From Gilvimarinus polysaccharolyticus (GTDB lineage: Bacteria; Pseudomonadota; Gammaproteobacteria; Pseudomonadales; Cellvibrionaceae): a stretch of 64,000 bases of DNA. Below are positions 51,838-60,324 of the stretch, piece after piece. Location of the stretch: positions 1,518,744 to 1,582,743 of the forward strand of contig NZ_LFIJ01000002.1 of NCBI RefSeq assembly GCF_001187555.1, written 5' to 3'. Both the position numbers and the translations under genes were made by a program. The notes beneath the pieces were generated by a model. That model saw only the letters and a program-made list of their open reading frames with translations, searched no databases and was not told where the DNA came from. Within the stretch, counting starts at the first letter, position 1, and every line of letters begins with the position of its first letter.

Positions 51838-52620
51838 TTAATGGCGATCGCGCAGCTGTTTGTTTAAGTTCTTGATTTTATCGGCCATCTCTTCAATTAA
51901 GCCGATGCAAATATGCGGCTGGTGCTCAACGAGCTCGATAAACTCTTCTTTGCGTACGGTTAATACCGTGCAATCGGTGGTGGCGATGACATTGGCCATA
52001 CGTTTTTGACCGGTAAACACCGCTAGCGCACCAAAAATCTCATCGCGGTTTATATGCCCCACCGTAACACCTTCGCAGACAGCTTCGGCTTGGCCCTCCA
52101 GCAGAGTGTAAACAAGGTCGGCCTCATCTTCTTGGCGAATAATAATATCGCCGCTTTTAAAGTGTAAAAAACCGGCGTTTGGATGAAACTCTTTGCGGAT
52201 CTCCAGTGCCAGCGCTTGCTGGTACCAACTGAGATTGGCTATTAAATAATAGCTCCAGTTTTTTTGTCGACTTTGTTCTGCACAGACATGTCGAATGAGT
52301 TCGTCGCGCTCAATCGGTTGCACGGTGATGGTTTCGGTGGCGCTAAATACGGCGCTGGGTAAGCCTAATGTGCGCGGCAAACCTAATAAATCACCCGGCT
52401 CAAAGCACACAATGGTTTTAGTGCCCACATGGCAATGCACTTGGCCTGAGCGTAATAAAAACACCTGAGTACTTTTAAGCTCGCCAAACAGATCGCTACT
52501 CGGCGCCAGGGTTATAGTGGTGGCGGCCGGTATTAAAGTTTCGAGTACTTGGTCGGCAATATCACGGATACGTTGACTGAGTTCGGCGAGAGATTGAGAG
52601 TGGTCAGTAGGTAAATGCAT
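51838..52620 (-). CDS. Double cyclic nucleotide-binding domain protein
   Basis: 260 residues with two CRP-type effector domains: about 30-125 (QVFLLRSGQVHCHVG, FEPGDLLGLP) and about 140-250 (FKSGDIIIRQEDEADLVYTLLEGQAEAV, DEIFGALAVFTGQKRMANVIAT). No C-terminal helix-turn-helix is present, so it is not a DNA-binding CRP. The second domain keeps the E-x-FG-A phosphate-binding type cassette better than the first. It may report cAMP made by the MASE2 cyclase to an unknown partner; that link is speculative. Confidence 0.8.
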   Translation of the reverse strand: MHLPTDHSQSLAELSQRIRDIADQVLETLIPAATTITLAPSSDLFGELKSTQVFLLRSGQVHCHVGTKTIVCFEPGDLLGLPRTLGLPSAVFSATETITVQPIERDELIRHVCAEQSRQKNWSYYLIANLSWYQQALALEIRKEFHPNAGFLHFKSGDIIIRQEDEADLVYTLLEGQAEAVCEGVTVGHINRDEIFGALAVFTGQKRMANVIATTDCTVLTVRKEEFIELVEHQPHICIGLIEEMADKIKNLNKQLRDRH

Positions 52621-52794
52621 GATGAATTAGTAACTCGGCAGCGTTAGTTACCAGCTTTAGGCTGGCAGGCAATGGTTGATTTGAGAATACTATGGATGCT
52701 CGAATCAAGTCTACGGCAACAGGCGCGACGGCCTCGCTTAGCGCGAGGGTGCGGTAACATACAGCTCAAAGGTTGATCAGCTTGGACGAGACAC

Positions 52795-53073
52795 CTAAGC
52801 GTTGGCGGTTTGCTTGTCCTCAACTTGTTTCACTAGATTGGCTTTAACGTCGGCCGGTAGGTCGTTCCAATGAATATCGAGCAAAGCGCCATGCAGCGCA
52901 TAAAGCATTACTTTAGAAACATTAATGTTACGCTCTAATATACGGCAGTAGGCGTTGACTGCGCCTAATTGTTGCAGATCGTCGTAATTATTAACGCCAA
53001 TCGCCCGTAAAATATTCACACTGGCCATGCCTAAGTTCTTCAGTTCGAGTAACTCGCTGCGCTGGATCGCCAT
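52795..53073 (-). CDS. TfoX C-terminal domain-like protein
   Basis: 92 residues. LKNLGMASVNILRAIGVNNYDDLQQLGAVNAYCRIL and YALHGALLDIHWNDLPADVKANL are typical of the helical C-terminal domain of TfoX/Sxy, here free-standing without the N-terminal domain. TfoX controls competence in Vibrio and Haemophilus; the role of stand-alone domains is not known. Confidence 0.82.
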   Translation of the reverse strand: MAIQRSELLELKNLGMASVNILRAIGVNNYDDLQQLGAVNAYCRILERNINVSKVMLYALHGALLDIHWNDLPADVKANLVKQVEDKQTANA

Positions 53074-53347
53074 GTTTACTTCGCTCCCTTGTCACATTAT
53101 TGTTATATTCTGTGGCTGATAATATGTAACTATTTATAGCCTATGGTTATATTACATAACTGGCTAATAAGTGCAAACTTTAGCCAGTAAACTGGCAGGT
53201 TTAGTCTTTACCGGCGTATAAAGTATTAAAACAGCTGTCAACGTGATGCTTGCGCGACTGCTACTGCGTGCCACTATGTTGCAAGACAGGTATTACATTA
53301 AAGCGAACTTTTATAAATAAAATGGCGTTTTGCTATGGCAACCACTT

Positions 53348-54037
53348 ATGGCAACAACTAAAGCAAACACTGCGCTTGCGGCGTTAGGGCTAGATGAGTC
53401 TGCGTTGCTGCCTTTAACAGATAACCTATACCTGCATTGCGATGTAGTAGAGCCTTATCGCGCGCTGGTCAGCGCGGCCCGGCAGCAAAACATTGAGCTG
53501 ACCATCGCCAGCGGCTACCGCAGTTTTGCACGACAGTTGGCTATTTTTAATGCCAAAGCCACGGGGCAGCGTCCGGTGTTAAATGATGCCGGAGAAACCG
53601 TAGCAATGCATACCTTGAGCGATGCCGATAAGCTGTGGGCGATATTGCGTTTTTCAGCACTGCCGGGAGCGTCGCGCCACCATTGGGGCACCGATATGGA
53701 TGTGTTTGATCGCGCGGCTATGGCCCCCGATTATCAATTACAACTTACGCCAGACGAGTGTTGCCCTGGTGGGGTATTTGATAAGTTGCACTGCTGGCTC
53801 GATGCGTATTTGCCAGAATGTGATTTTTTTAGACCGTATGACGTTAACTCTGCCGCCCATCATAACGGCGTAGCCCCCGAACCTTGGCACTTAAGTTACG
53901 CCCCTGTCGCGCAACGCTTTGCCGCTTGGTTAACCCCCGATGTTTTAGCGCAAACGATAGCCGCGAGTGATATCGAGCTTAAAGCTACCGTGCTTAGTAA
54001 TATCACCAGTATTTACGAGCGCTACGTGCGCCTATAG
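53348..54037 (+). CDS. M15 family D,D/L,D-carboxypeptidase (LdcB/VanY-like)
   Basis: 229 residues from the ATG at 53348 (the frame opens at a TTG six codons earlier). IASGYRSFARQLAIFNAKA, SRHHWGTDMDVFD (His and Asp zinc ligands) and EPWHLSY (Glu catalytic, His ligand) define peptidase family M15B. No signal peptide is evident, so periplasmic export is uncertain. It would trim peptidoglycan peptides. Upstream 270 bp contain no other gene. Confidence 0.88.
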   Translation: MATTKANTALAALGLDESALLPLTDNLYLHCDVVEPYRALVSAARQQNIELTIASGYRSFARQLAIFNAKATGQRPVLNDAGETVAMHTLSDADKLWAILRFSALPGASRHHWGTDMDVFDRAAMAPDYQLQLTPDECCPGGVFDKLHCWLDAYLPECDFFRPYDVNSAAHHNGVAPEPWHLSYAPVAQRFAAWLTPDVLAQTIAASDIELKATVLSNITSIYERYVRL

Positions 54038-54045
54038 GGTTTTAC

Positions 54046-55422
54046 ATGGCGTCATCATCAGTAACCTCTGCACATACGGTTGCGCCGACCACCGGCAATC
54101 AGTTTCAGTTGTTGCGCCAGCGGCGTTTTTACCCATTATTTTGGACTCAATTTGGCGGTGCATTTAACGATAACTTTTATAAAAGTGCGTTAATGATGCT
54201 GTTTACCTACGGCCAAATTGAAAACTGGGGCTTGAGCATTGATACGCTTAATAATGTGGTGGCTGCGGCGTTAATTATTCCGTTTTTCTTGTTTGCACCA
54301 ACGGCCGGTCAATACGCCGATAGCCTCGATAAAGCTCGTGTTACACGGGTTATTAAACTTGTTGAAATTGCGCTGATGGTGTGTGGCGCTGTGGCGATTG
54401 TGCGGGGTAGCTCGGCTATGTTGTTGGCGGTAATTTTTGCCACGGGTATTCAGTCTGCATGTTTTAGCCCACTTAAATACGCAATATTGCCGCAGCATGT
54501 TAATAGCGATGAGCTGACAGGCGCTAACGCGCTGTTTCATACCGGCACCTCGCTGGCGGTATTTATGGGCTTGATTGCCGGTACATTGGCCATGCAATGG
54601 AGCTTTGGTTCGTGGGTTGTGGCTATTGTGGGGGTATTAATGGCGTGTGCCGGTTGGCATTTTAGTCGGGCAATACCGCCCGCTCCAGCGCTGCCCAACG
54701 CCCCCTTAATTGAGCCCAACCCGCTGCGCCAAATGGCTCGTACAATGCGCTATGCAAGACAAAACAAAACCGTATTTTGGTGTTTGATGGGAGTCTCGTG
54801 GTATTGGTTTTTAGGTTCGGTTTACCTGACTCAGCTGCCCAACTTTACCCGCGAAGTGTTGGGCGGTAATGCCTCGGCGGTAACCTGTTTGTTGGTGTTG
54901 TTTTTAGTGGGGGTGGTATCTGGAGCGCTGTTATGTGAAAAGCTCAGCTGCCATAAAATCGAGCCTGCCTTAGTGCCGCTGGGCGCATTGTTGATTGGTC
55001 TGGCCGGGGTTGGTTTGGCGCTGGCCGGCGCGAGCTTTAATGCATCGCCTGCCAGCGGTACGCTGCTAAGTATTGTTGCGTTGGCCACAGAGCCAGGTTT
55101 TTGGTGTGTGGCGCTGGCGGTGTTGCTGTTGGGTGGTTCGGCAGGTTTGTACACAGTGCCATTGCAGGCATTGATGCAGGCAAACGCCAAGCCTGAGTAT
55201 CGCGCCCAAGTGATCGCCGCAAACAATGTGTTAAATGCGTTTTTTATGGTGGTCGCAGCGCTTTTTGCGGTGCTGGTTTTGGGGGTTTTAGACTTTACAA
55301 TTCCACACTTTTTTATGCTCACGATGTTGCTGCACTTCGGCATAATAATACTGATCTTAATTTGTGAGCCATTATTTTTAACGCGCGTTAAAGAGCTTTT
55401 TAAGGTTTTTAGTAACCGTTAA
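54046..55422 (+). CDS. MFS transporter, lysophospholipid-carrier (LplT)-like
   Basis: 458 residues with about 12 membrane helices. FWTQFGGAFNDNFYKSALMML near the N-terminus and TGIQSACFSPLKYAILPQHV (about 139-158) are typical of the LplT/Aas-associated MFS branch, which flips lysophospholipids across the inner membrane. In many bacteria this domain is fused to or beside an acyltransferase/acyl-ACP synthetase; none follows here, so the substrate is uncertain. Confidence 0.82.
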   Translation: MASSSVTSAHTVAPTTGNQFQLLRQRRFYPLFWTQFGGAFNDNFYKSALMMLFTYGQIENWGLSIDTLNNVVAAALIIPFFLFAPTAGQYADSLDKARVTRVIKLVEIALMVCGAVAIVRGSSAMLLAVIFATGIQSACFSPLKYAILPQHVNSDELTGANALFHTGTSLAVFMGLIAGTLAMQWSFGSWVVAIVGVLMACAGWHFSRAIPPAPALPNAPLIEPNPLRQMARTMRYARQNKTVFWCLMGVSWYWFLGSVYLTQLPNFTREVLGGNASAVTCLLVLFLVGVVSGALLCEKLSCHKIEPALVPLGALLIGLAGVGLALAGASFNASPASGTLLSIVALATEPGFWCVALAVLLLGGSAGLYTVPLQALMQANAKPEYRAQVIAANNVLNAFFMVVAALFAVLVLGVLDFTIPHFFMLTMLLHFGIIILILICEPLFLTRVKELFKVFSNR

Positions 55423-55454
55423 TTAATGAGCTGCAATAACGCAAAGGCTAATAC

Positions 55455-56150
55455 ATGTTGGTAATTTTTGATTGTGATGGCGTGCTGGTTGAAACTGAAA
55501 CCATACAAGCACAAGTGTTGTGTGACTGTTTGCAGCCGCTGGGTATTAATATCACTGTGGCAGAAGTACTGATGCTGTTTCGCGGCAAGCCTATTGCGGT
55601 TTGCGCCGAACAGGTCGCCGCGTTGCTGGCCGACAGCGAGCCTTACCAAAGCTGGCCGGAGTCCGAGCGCAATGCTTTTGCCAGTGATTTTTGGGTCAAG
55701 GTGCAACAAGAAACCCTGGTTGCGTTTTCCGCCGGAGTGCAGCCTATCGCGGGGGTGCGCAATGTTTTAGAGTCGCTAACACGTCGCGGTATCGCGTTTT
55801 GTGTTGCCTCGAATGGCCGACACGAAAAAATGCAAAATACTCTAACTCATACGGGGCTGGCCGAGTTCTTTCCGCAGGCCAACCGCTTTAGCGCTACCGA
55901 TGTTGATTACGGCAAGCCGGCGCCCGATTTATTTTTGTATGCGGCCAATAAAATGGGAGTAAAACCGGGCGACTGCAGCGTTATTGAGGATTCCCCCAGT
56001 GGTGCACGGGCAGCGCGTTTGGCTGGCATGTCGCTGTTGGGTTATTGCCCCCATGATCCAATGCTGCCGAACGCCCACGTTGATGACTTAATGCGTGCCG
56101 AAGGTGCGCGAGTGTTTCGGCATATGGATGAATTACTGTCGCTGTTGTGA
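55455..56150 (+). CDS. HAD-superfamily phosphatase (beta-PGM-like)
   Basis: 231 residues. Motif I is FDCDGVLVETE, motif II VASNGRHEKM, motif III GKPAPDLFLYAANKMG and motif IV VIEDSPSGARAA, as in beta-phosphoglucomutase/YieH-type HAD hydrolases with a helical cap (about 15-85). The physiological substrate is not predictable. It precedes cysE by 29 bp and may share its transcript. Confidence 0.88.
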   Translation: MLVIFDCDGVLVETETIQAQVLCDCLQPLGINITVAEVLMLFRGKPIAVCAEQVAALLADSEPYQSWPESERNAFASDFWVKVQQETLVAFSAGVQPIAGVRNVLESLTRRGIAFCVASNGRHEKMQNTLTHTGLAEFFPQANRFSATDVDYGKPAPDLFLYAANKMGVKPGDCSVIEDSPSGARAARLAGMSLLGYCPHDPMLPNAHVDDLMRAEGARVFRHMDELLSLL

Positions 56151-56179
56151 GAGCATAGGCACCTTAATACTGCGGGCCT

Positions 56180-56971
56180 ATGGAGGCTTGGTTGAGTAAA
56201 TCCCTTTCCCCCCAAGAAATCTGGCAGCATCTTCGCCGCGAGGCATTAGAATTTGCAACCTCTGAGCCCGCCTTGGCGAGCTTTTATCACGCCAGTATTT
56301 TGAACCACGATACCTTGCGTGCTGCGGTTAGTTACCATTTGGCAACGCTGTTAAGCAGCCAAGCTGTGCCGGCGATGTCGCTGCGAGAAATTTTTATACA
56401 GGCCTTGCAGCACGATAGCGAGTTTGAGCTAGCGCTATGTCGCGATATCGAAGCCTACTGCGATCGCGATCCCGCGTGTAATCACTTTTTGATGCCGCTG
56501 TTGTACTTTAAAGGGTTTCACGCACTGCAGGCGTATCGCTTAGCGCATTGGTTGTGGCAGCAAGATCGGCGTGCGCTGGCGCTGTATCTGCAAAATCAAA
56601 TCTCGCAAACCTTTCATGTCGATATTCACCCCGGCGCCAAAATTGGCAGCGGCATTATGATCGATCACGCCACTGGAGTTGTGATTGGTGAGACCGCTGT
56701 GGTGGGTGATAACGTTTCGATGTTGCACTCGGTGAGCTTAGGTGGAAGTGGCAATATGAAAGGCGACCGGCACCCTAAAGTGGGCGATGGTGTATTGATC
56801 AGTGCCGGCGCTAAAATTTTGGGTAATATCAAAATTGGCGATTATGCCCGCATTGGGGCGGGTAGTGTGGTACTAACCGATGTGCCAGCGCACCAAACAG
56901 CGGTGGGTGTTCCGGCGCGGATAATAGAGCAAAGTCTGCCTGCCGGATCCGGCCAAGATATGATGGCGTAA
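56180..56971 (+). CDS. cysE: Serine O-acetyltransferase CysE
   Basis: 263 residues. An N-terminal helical SATase domain (about 10-130) is followed by left-handed beta-helix hexapeptides: VDIHPGAKIGSGIMIDHATG, VVIGETAVVGDNVSMLHSVS, and GAKILGNIKIGDYARIGAGS. The catalytic Asp/His region is visible (IDHATG, and DRHPKVGDG). It acetylates serine in the cysteine pathway. Convergent with the small gene at 56972. Confidence 0.95.
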   Translation: MEAWLSKSLSPQEIWQHLRREALEFATSEPALASFYHASILNHDTLRAAVSYHLATLLSSQAVPAMSLREIFIQALQHDSEFELALCRDIEAYCDRDPACNHFLMPLLYFKGFHALQAYRLAHWLWQQDRRALALYLQNQISQTFHVDIHPGAKIGSGIMIDHATGVVIGETAVVGDNVSMLHSVSLGGSGNMKGDRHPKVGDGVLISAGAKILGNIKIGDYARIGAGSVVLTDVPAHQTAVGVPARIIEQSLPAGSGQDMMA

Positions 56972-57193
56972 TTAGTGGCTGTTACGCTCCATAGCCTCTA
57001 ATAAACAACGCAATACCTCGGTGCGAGTTTGTAGCATAAGCCGGTAGGCGGCTAGCAGTTGGTCATTGCCGCGCGGCTCGTGCTCCAGCTGCTGAATTTT
57101 GCGGTTTAAGCTGACAATATCACTCTCGACCCGGTGCATAACCGAGAATTTGGCCGATTCTGGCGGCAAACTGGTAAAAGCAATTTGTGGCAT
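56972..57193 (-). CDS. Small hypothetical protein
   Basis: 73 residues from the ATG at 57193 (an upstream in-frame ATG adds three residues). Helical, with a possible coiled coil (HRVESDIVSLNRKIQQLEHE, about 20-39). It starts one base after the cysE stop on the opposite strand. No family recognised; reality rests on a good frame and plausible composition. Confidence 0.55.
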   Translation of the reverse strand: MPQIAFTSLPPESAKFSVMHRVESDIVSLNRKIQQLEHEPRGNDQLLAAYRLMLQTRTEVLRCLLEAMERNSH

Positions 57194-57591
57194 TATGATC
57201 AACCGTGTCCATTGTCGGGCGAAAATGTCTGAGTGCTTGGCTGCGCTCTTGGTTATTCTCGTTTGGTTGTTCTATTTTGGATACTCTAATTTGGATGTCC
57301 TAATTTGGATGTTCTATCGCCACCTTGATCGTCCTTATTGGTTTAACCGGTAAGCCTGCGGTTTGAATATGGCCGCTAATGCTCGCAGCGAAGTATCAGT
57401 ATGGGGGCTAAAAGCCTCGCGCTCCAGTTATCTGCCATAACGTTTTTTCACTAAAACCTTGCCACTTTGTAGTGTTTGATTCTGAGCTAGTATCGGAGCG
57501 GGGTGCGGTGACGGGCAGGCGGGTTAGCTTGTGTTAATATAAAGCGAATAATCACATTTATAGTCCTCATCAGTAACACCGGAGGTGTGTC
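57194..57591. other. Intergenic stretch with short tandem repeat
   Basis: No convincing gene. It holds three 14-bp units of TCTAATTTGGATGT type at 57271-57312 and, at the right end, the GGAGGTGT ribosome-binding site of the next gene. Confidence 0.6.
57271..57312. repeat. Three 14-bp tandem units
   Basis: Units at 57271, 57285 and 57299; the second and third differ only at the first base, the first has three changes. Confidence 0.8.
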
Positions 57592-58299
57592 ATGGCCGAT
57601 ACCGAGCAACAATTTGATATCGTTTTTCGCGGCGATATTGTTCTTGGGCATAAGCTGGATGAAGTAAAAGCCCGCTTGGCGCAGCTGTTTAAGATCGACG
57701 CCAACCGGGTCGAGACTTTGTTTAATGGCCGGCCGGTGCCACTTAAGCGCAATCTAGATGCGGCCACCGCAAAAAAATATCAGGCTGTATTAACTAAAGC
57801 CGGTGCCGAGGTAAGCTTGGTGCCCGCCGGTGCGCAGGCCGCCCCCCGCGCAGCACCGCAGCGAGGCTTTACCTTGGCGCCTGTTGGTGCCAGCTTATTA
57901 CGGCTGACCGAGCGTACTCAGGTAACCCCAGTCGAGGTAAACACCTCTGGGCTGAGCTTAAGCCCGCAAGATGGGCGCTTAGTGGAGCATGCCGAAATTG
58001 CCACAGACGAGCCTTTACCCGTGGCGGTGCCCGAGTTTGATGTGGCCCCCGTTGGATCTGATGTGTTGAGCGCCGGCGAGCGTGTGACGCCGGCAGCCAC
58101 CCCGGTAGAAATAGCCGACTGGGATTTGTCAGAGGTCGGTGAAGACCTGCTAAAACCTGAAGAGCATAATGCTCCACTGCCGTTAATGGTGGCCGATTTA
58201 GAGGTTGATTTAGCTCCGGTTGGCAGTGAGTTAGGGCAAATTCGCGATACCCGTGAGCCGCTTAAACCAGACACCAGCGCGCTCAGCTTGGCCGATTAA
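57592..58299 (+). CDS. Hypothetical protein with repeated APVG motifs
   Basis: 235 residues. The N-terminal domain (about 8-72, FDIVFRGDIVLGHKLDEVKARLAQLFKIDANRVETLFNGRPV split) is compact and resembles a small alpha/beta domain found at the start of various proteobacterial proteins of unknown function. The rest is acidic and low-complexity with four related motifs: FTLAPVGASLL, FDVAPVGSDVL, WDLSEVGEDLL, VDLAPVGSEL. This spaced repetition suggests docking sites for a partner. It has an excellent GGAGGTGT site. Function unknown. Confidence 0.75.
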   Translation: MADTEQQFDIVFRGDIVLGHKLDEVKARLAQLFKIDANRVETLFNGRPVPLKRNLDAATAKKYQAVLTKAGAEVSLVPAGAQAAPRAAPQRGFTLAPVGASLLRLTERTQVTPVEVNTSGLSLSPQDGRLVEHAEIATDEPLPVAVPEFDVAPVGSDVLSAGERVTPAATPVEIADWDLSEVGEDLLKPEEHNAPLPLMVADLEVDLAPVGSELGQIRDTREPLKPDTSALSLAD

Positions 58300-58332
58300 C
58301 CCGTTACGGGTTATTTGAGGTGAGTTAACAGC

Positions 58333-58366
58333 AAAAAAGCCGGCCCCGTTAAGGGCCGGCTTTTTT
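58333..58366. terminator. Bidirectional intrinsic terminator
   Basis: AAAAAAGCCGGCCC pairs with GGGCCGGCTTTTTT (14 bp, loop CGTTAA), serving both the APVG-repeat gene and the convergent ppa. Confidence 0.93.
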
Positions 58367-58402
58367 ATGTGATAAACATTAAGCGGATCACATCGGGTGA
58401 GC

Positions 58403-58933
58403 TTAACCCTTGTTGTAACGCACGACCGACTCGTTGATCTCGGTGCGGGCGGCTTCGACATCTTCCCAGCCATCGACTTTAACCCACTTGCCGGGCTCAA
58501 GATCTTTGTAGCGCTCAAAGAAGTGTTCGATAGACTTCAGAGTAATCTCTGGCACATCGCTAATGTTTTGTACTTTGCTGTACAGCGGCGTAATTTTGTC
58601 TACCGGCACGGCCAAGATCTTGGCATCTTCACCCGATTCGTCGGTCATTTTTAATACGCCCACAGGGCGACAGCGGATAACCGAGCCTGGCAGCAGGGCA
58701 TGAGTCATCAGTACCAAAACATCTACGGGGTCGCCGTCACCGCAAAGGGTGTGCGGTACATAACCGTAGTTGCAAGGGTAGTGCATAGAGGTGCTAAGCA
58801 CGCGATCAACAAATACCGCATCGCTGTCTTTATCGATTTCGTATTTGATCGGCTCGCCGTTCATGGGGATTTCAATGATGACATTCATGTCGTCCGGCAG
58901 GTTTTTGCCGGCGGGGACTTTTTCAAAGCTCAT
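58403..58933 (-). CDS. ppa: Inorganic pyrophosphatase Ppa
   Basis: 176-residue family I soluble pyrophosphatase: [45 protein letters not shown] split around 51-76 and [15 protein letters not shown]. The acidic metal-binding core ([10 protein letters not shown] and D in KDLEPGKW region) is intact. It hydrolyses PPi to drive biosynthesis; it stands alone. Confidence 0.96.
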   Translation of the reverse strand: MSFEKVPAGKNLPDDMNVIIEIPMNGEPIKYEIDKDSDAVFVDRVLSTSMHYPCNYGYVPHTLCGDGDPVDVLVLMTHALLPGSVIRCRPVGVLKMTDESGEDAKILAVPVDKITPLYSKVQNISDVPEITLKSIEHFFERYKDLEPGKWVKVDGWEDVEAARTEINESVVRYNKG

Positions 58934-59058
58934 AGCCAGGTTTCCACAGTAGATTGCTAAAAAGTAGTCTGCTCAAAGAGACGGATAATTCGGGGGGCGA
59001 TTCTACCACACTCGCGCTGCGTGTTTGCAGGCGCCAAAGCTTGCACCGATATTAGGGG

Positions 59059-59892
59059 TTAGCCTAAATAGATAAAGCCGGCCACCGTTGCGAGCACCGT
59101 TAAGACTACACCGATGCCCAGCCATAAAACCCACGAGCCGGCAGAGGCGGGCTTAGGCTCATCGCGATTGCCGGGTGAGGTTGGCTTGGTAATCCAGCGC
59201 CTTGGGGTGTTGCTGTAATCTTTGCGCTCGGCGGGCTGAGTGATTTGTGAGGTGGGAATGCGAACTCGGGTACGGTTTAGGTCGTTATCTGGGCTCACTA
59301 CACGAAACGTATACACATCAATACGCAGCCGATCACCGTTGTGGGCTAGGCTGTCCTCTACCAGTTCATCGTTTAAGTAGGTGCCATTGGCCGAGTTAAG
59401 ATCGTGCACCCGCAATGAACTGCCCATAACCGTCAGCTCGGTGTGGCGACGGGAAAGGTGAGTGCCAGCAATAGTAATATCACAATCGCTGCTGCGGCCT
59501 AGCACGCAACGTTTATTGGGGGGAACGGTAAAGACTTGACCGGTAAGCCAGCTGCCATCAGCAATCAGTTGCCAGCAGCCAGTGTTGTGTTCGGAGGTTT
59601 GTGGATCTGCGATAAAATCGTAAACATCAAATTCGATATTGGCTAAGCGTAAAACATCACCCGCTTGTAGCATCTTTTGCGTAACTCGCTGCCCATTAAC
59701 AAAACAGCCGCGCGCACTGGTGTTGTCTTTTAGCGTAACTCGGCCATCACTGGCCACTAAGCGGGCGTGAATCGAGTCGATACCGGGCTCGTCGAGCACC
59801 AAGTTGTTATCATTGGCACTGCCGATGCTATAGAGCTTTTCTACCACTAGAATGGGCTCTTGGGGCTTGTCCTTACGCTGTAATTTCAGCAT
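59059..59892 (-). CDS. Double FHA-domain membrane protein
   Basis: 277 residues. The first FHA domain (about 15-90) has YSIGSANDNNLVLDEPGIDS, HARLVASDGRVTLKD and FVNGQRV; the second (about 115-200) has CVLGRSSDCDITIAGTHLSRRH and LHDLNSANGTYLNDE-type residues, the R-S-H-N set for phosphothreonine binding intact. A single C-terminal membrane helix (about 253-275) anchors it with FHA domains in the cytoplasm. It may read Ser/Thr kinase signalling; no kinase is in the window. Confidence 0.87.
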   Translation of the reverse strand: MLKLQRKDKPQEPILVVEKLYSIGSANDNNLVLDEPGIDSIHARLVASDGRVTLKDNTSARGCFVNGQRVTQKMLQAGDVLRLANIEFDVYDFIADPQTSEHNTGCWQLIADGSWLTGQVFTVPPNKRCVLGRSSDCDITIAGTHLSRRHTELTVMGSSLRVHDLNSANGTYLNDELVEDSLAHNGDRLRIDVYTFRVVSPDNDLNRTRVRIPTSQITQPAERKDYSNTPRRWITKPTSPGNRDEPKPASAGSWVLWLGIGVVLTVLATVAGFIYLG

Positions 59893-60324
59893 GATTCCCT
59901 ATCGCAGTATGTCGGGCTATTTCGGGCGACTAAGTGCCGCTAACAAGTTGCGCATAATAACATTTTTACCCGCTTGTGCGCAGTCTCTGTACGCTCTAGG
60001 CCGCTTTATTGGTTATCTGTGGCTCTTATGCCACGGCGCTGGATGGTTATTTGTCGGTTTTTCTGCACCGCCTTATTGGGGGTGTTGCCTGGGCTCTGTT
60101 TTGGTTCAGGGGCCGGGCAAGGGAACTTCGCGGTCCATTATAAGACTTAATGGGCCTATAGCATGGCTTAAACGCAGCGATTGCTTAGCGGCCGTGCACG
60201 GTTATAAGCGGTCATGCCGATAGCGCTGGCATAAAGCATTATGGGTGTTAATCACCCTCAAACACTTTATTATTACTTTTTTGGCGGCACCGGCCGTCAG
60301 CTTAACAGGAGTTTTCACACGCCC
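59893..60324. other. Divergent intergenic region
   Basis: Separates the FHA gene and the MMPL transporter gene, so it should contain both promoters. A + strand frame through it is Cys/Trp-rich and not gene-like. AGGAG at 60307-60311 precedes the transporter start. Confidence 0.55.

Noticed and set aside
59852..60223. + strand open frame of 123 codons upstream of the MMPL gene
   Set aside because: It starts inside the FHA gene, is Cys/Trp/Gly-rich without any family feature and lacks a ribosome-binding site.
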